64,000 nucleotides of DNA from Paraglaciecola mesophila KMM 241 (GTDB taxonomy: Bacteria > Pseudomonadota > Gammaproteobacteria > Enterobacterales > Alteromonadaceae): NCBI RefSeq assembly GCF_000315015.1, contig NZ_BAEP01000043.1, positions 38,681 through 102,680 on the forward strand, in the 5' to 3' direction. Numbering within the stretch: position 1 is the stretch's first letter; the number at the start of each line of letters is the position of its first letter. A model generated the notes under the pieces. That model was not told the DNA's origin, did not search any database, and was given only the letters and a program-made list of their open reading frames with translations. Of the stretch, positions 62,520 to 64,000 are shown one piece after another. The translations under genes were made by a program, and so were the position numbers.

Positions 62520-62535
62520 TACCACTTAAGAGGTA
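62520..62535. promoter_or_regulatory. NarL-type 7-2-7 site upstream of the 62,433 gene
   Basis: TACCACT-TA-AGAGGTA. The right arm is a perfect heptamer on the minus strand and the left arm has one mismatch. It is the rightmost NarL-like site and marks how far the nitrate region extends. The rest of the gap 62434-62768 shows nothing convincing. Confidence 0.6.
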
Positions 62536-62768
62536 GGTGGTTGTTGACATTGCAGAAGACATAGTCTGCCTTTAAATTTTTGGGGTAAGTAACAGTGAAA
62601 AAATATATGGTCATAATTTACATTTGTAATGCTAAAGCGGCATCGTATCTTTCACGTGATGACAACAAAAATTATATTGGTGTTTGTTGAGTGTTTGATG
62701 GTTCAGAATAAGACTTTCGACCGACACTTTTGGGTCTTTTTTGCCAAATACCAAAATCAGTGTCCAGC

Positions 62769-63251
62769 CTATATAACGGTTGCGCCTGGCTTAGTAGTTC
62801 CAATTAAAAGATAGCGACTTTTCATATCCGGTAACTTTGTGTAGTCGACGGACATTGAGCGGGGCATTTCTCTGTCATTCGTTTGAAAGCGCGATAGTCT
62901 AGTTTCGGGGTATTGTGCGTAAAGTATCACTTTGCAGTCGGATACTTTGTGGAGCGCACCTGTTGTTGAAACCCAACTAAAGTGCTTAAAAACTGCTTCA
63001 GGTATTCGCTCGCCGGGATTTGAGCTAGATTTGGTTACACTTGTACTCTCGTCTCTTTCGTTAAACCTGAGGTCAAACATTGAGCTAAATACGCTTATGT
63101 CTTTGTGAATGTAAACCTGATTTTTATCATTATTGTTTTTGGCCAGTCTTTTTATGACTGCTGTCTCGCAATTATGGCTCTTTAGAATTTGCAATGCTGC
63201 GGCGATAAACGTCAGACCTTCATGGTCTAAATGATTCAATTCGTAGTTCAA
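62769..63251 (-). CDS. Unknown ORF, possibly a fragment of an MvaI/BcnI-type restriction enzyme
   Basis: This 160-residue frame begins at TTG 63251 (no ATG in frame before the upstream stop) as NYELNHLDHEGLTFIAAALQ. It contains IKRLAKNNNDKNQVYIHKD, then CKVILYAQYPETRLSRFQ, and ends KSRYLLIGTTKPGATVI. The order of K-x-L-A-x-N-D-N-x-K-NQ, (L)YPQYPE-x-R-x-S-x-F and a late LIG strand recalls the N-terminal part of MvaI/BcnI restriction endonuclease family proteins, which are more than twice this length. If so, it is truncated and lacks the nuclease core. This is from memory of the family and is uncertain; no methyltransferase is seen. Confidence 0.4.
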   Translation of the reverse strand: MNYELNHLDHEGLTFIAAALQILKSHNCETAVIKRLAKNNNDKNQVYIHKDISVFSSMFDLRFNERDESTSVTKSSSNPGERIPEAVFKHFSWVSTTGALHKVSDCKVILYAQYPETRLSRFQTNDREMPRSMSVDYTKLPDMKSRYLLIGTTKPGATVI

Positions 63252-63943
63252 TTTAAATCCATTTAATGTATTGGTTAGATTACGTGGTGCTTAAGGCAGG
63301 TTAACAATATTAACGACGAATTTGAAGATAAAGTGAATTGCCAAAATGTATATTGATAAGGCTTATCCATTCGAACATTCCCTTGGCTTTCTGGTTAACA
63401 GCAGAGCGATAATAGCTATAAAGTTCTCAGTAACACTAAGTGCTCGCAAGCGAACCTATTATTTTAACCACCTCTTTATAATTTTTTTGCAGGTTATAGC
63501 TGTTTTTTAGTATCCCATTTTCGGATATTTTGACTACGAGACTTATGCATGATTGTGCGTGAATGAGTGTCGCTTGAAATCTTGGTTTAGGGGTTGCACT
63601 TAATTGTTTTTGTTGAATAAATTTAAAGTGTTATTGTTTTTTTACAGTTATTGTTGGAGAGCATATCTAATAAATCTACAGGGCCTTGAACTTACAATTC
63701 ACAACAAAAATATTATACATAACAATAGGTTATGATTACTTTGGATTGATTTTGTGCTTGCAATTAATTCTGAAATGTCGTAGTTTAAATATACACACAC
63801 AGAGAAGGTTTCAGTGATGACTGAGAATTTACAAGCCGAAGGTTTGTTTTGATTCTTATATGACATTGCTGGGAATATTAACCACTGAACACGCTATATT
63901 TGAGTGGTTCAGCATCAGCGGTTGATGGATTTAACGGGTAATT
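63252..63943. other. AT-rich gene-poor right end
   Basis: No coding region with a recognisable product is present. An 11-codon frame, MTENLQAEGLF, starts at ATG 63819 with GAGAAGG eight bases upstream; it could be a leader peptide or chance. A hairpin AACCACT/AGTGGTT (63880-63909) lies downstream, before the terminator at 63944. No second copy of the element-end repeats is seen. Confidence 0.35.
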
Positions 63944-63961
63944 AGGCTTCGCCTTTTTTTT
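63944..63961 (+). terminator. Short-stem terminator at the right edge
   Basis: AGGC-TTC-GCCT followed by a run of eight T residues (63954-63961) forms a small hairpin with a U-tract. It may end a short transcript in the gene-poor right region. Confidence 0.5.
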
Positions 63962-64000
63962 GTCCATACGCGGATGAAAAGTTAAAGGATAGCCCTGTGT

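Noticed and set aside
62629..62814. 61-codon plus-strand ORF MLKRHRIFHVMTTK...
   Set aside because: No RBS, no family similarity, and it overlaps the end of the opposing ORF.
1..64000. CRISPR arrays, tRNA or rRNA genes, intact insertion sequences
   Set aside because: No regularly spaced repeats beyond the three at 27.6 kb, no cloverleaf or rRNA sequence, and no intact transposase were recognised by eye.

Overview
The window looks like chromosomal DNA of a marine, agar-degrading gammaproteobacterium of the Alteromonadales (Paraglaciecola/Glaciecola/Pseudoalteromonas type). The evidence is a GH50 beta-agarase at the left edge, a (broken) KDPGal aldolase, the homogentisate pathway, a cyd oxidase operon and Alteromonas-like gene content. 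The genus is an inference; no rRNA or other marker gene is present.

Left part (1-27.6 kb) reads as ordinary host chromosome. In order: the 3' end of a GH50 agarase followed by a decayed cupin gene; an AtoE-type fatty acid transporter; a bestrophin; a GNAT acetyltransferase; a glyoxylate/hydroxypyruvate reductase; the tyrosine/homogentisate operon hmgA-fah-maiA (minus strand); a dgoA pseudogene with two lesions; an octaheme cytochrome c with TPRs; VOC and LysE proteins; the complete cydA-cydB-cydX-cydD-cydC operon, including a 50-residue cydX; an ArsP-like permease with a small thioredoxin; OsmC; small hypotheticals; an HDOD protein; an ACT-domain protein; an enoyl-CoA hydratase/isomerase; and a marR gene lacking its 5' half.

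At about 27,588 the marR gene is cut by a sequence that starts TGTGCAC and carries three 16-bp direct repeats (AATTAAGTTTGTGACA). This arrangement is typical of the ends of TnsB/TniA-type (Tn7/Tn5053-like) transposons. From there to at least 62.5 kb every confidently identified gene fits one theme, anaerobic nitrate respiration. The genes are NO/nitrosative stress proteins (YtfE, a DGC protein, NnrS), molybdenum cofactor synthesis (mogA, moaA-mobA-moaB-moaC-moaD-moaE, moeB-like), anaerobic ribonucleotide reductase (nrdDG), oxygen-independent haem synthesis (hemN), carbonic anhydrase, narGHJI with a parvulin isomerase, the NarX/NarL two-component system, three nitrate/nitrite transporters, a porin, and a PP2C-kinase fusion next to a NasA transporter. 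A tyrosine-decarboxylase-like PLP enzyme is the odd member. moaB carries a frameshift in an A7 run. No transposase and no second element end are visible, so the putative element extends beyond the window or has decayed.

The nitrate region seems to be one regulon. Inverted NarL-type heptamers in the 7-2-7 arrangement lie upstream of narG/narX, nrdG, narL/narK, moaA and the gene at 62,433, and weaker versions lie at mogA/sirB2 and the MFS/nasA divergent promoter. One FNR-like box lies between narK and narL. The right edge (62.5-64 kb) is AT-rich and gene-poor. It holds a short ORF that may be a fragment of an MvaI/BcnI-type restriction enzyme and a terminator near the end.
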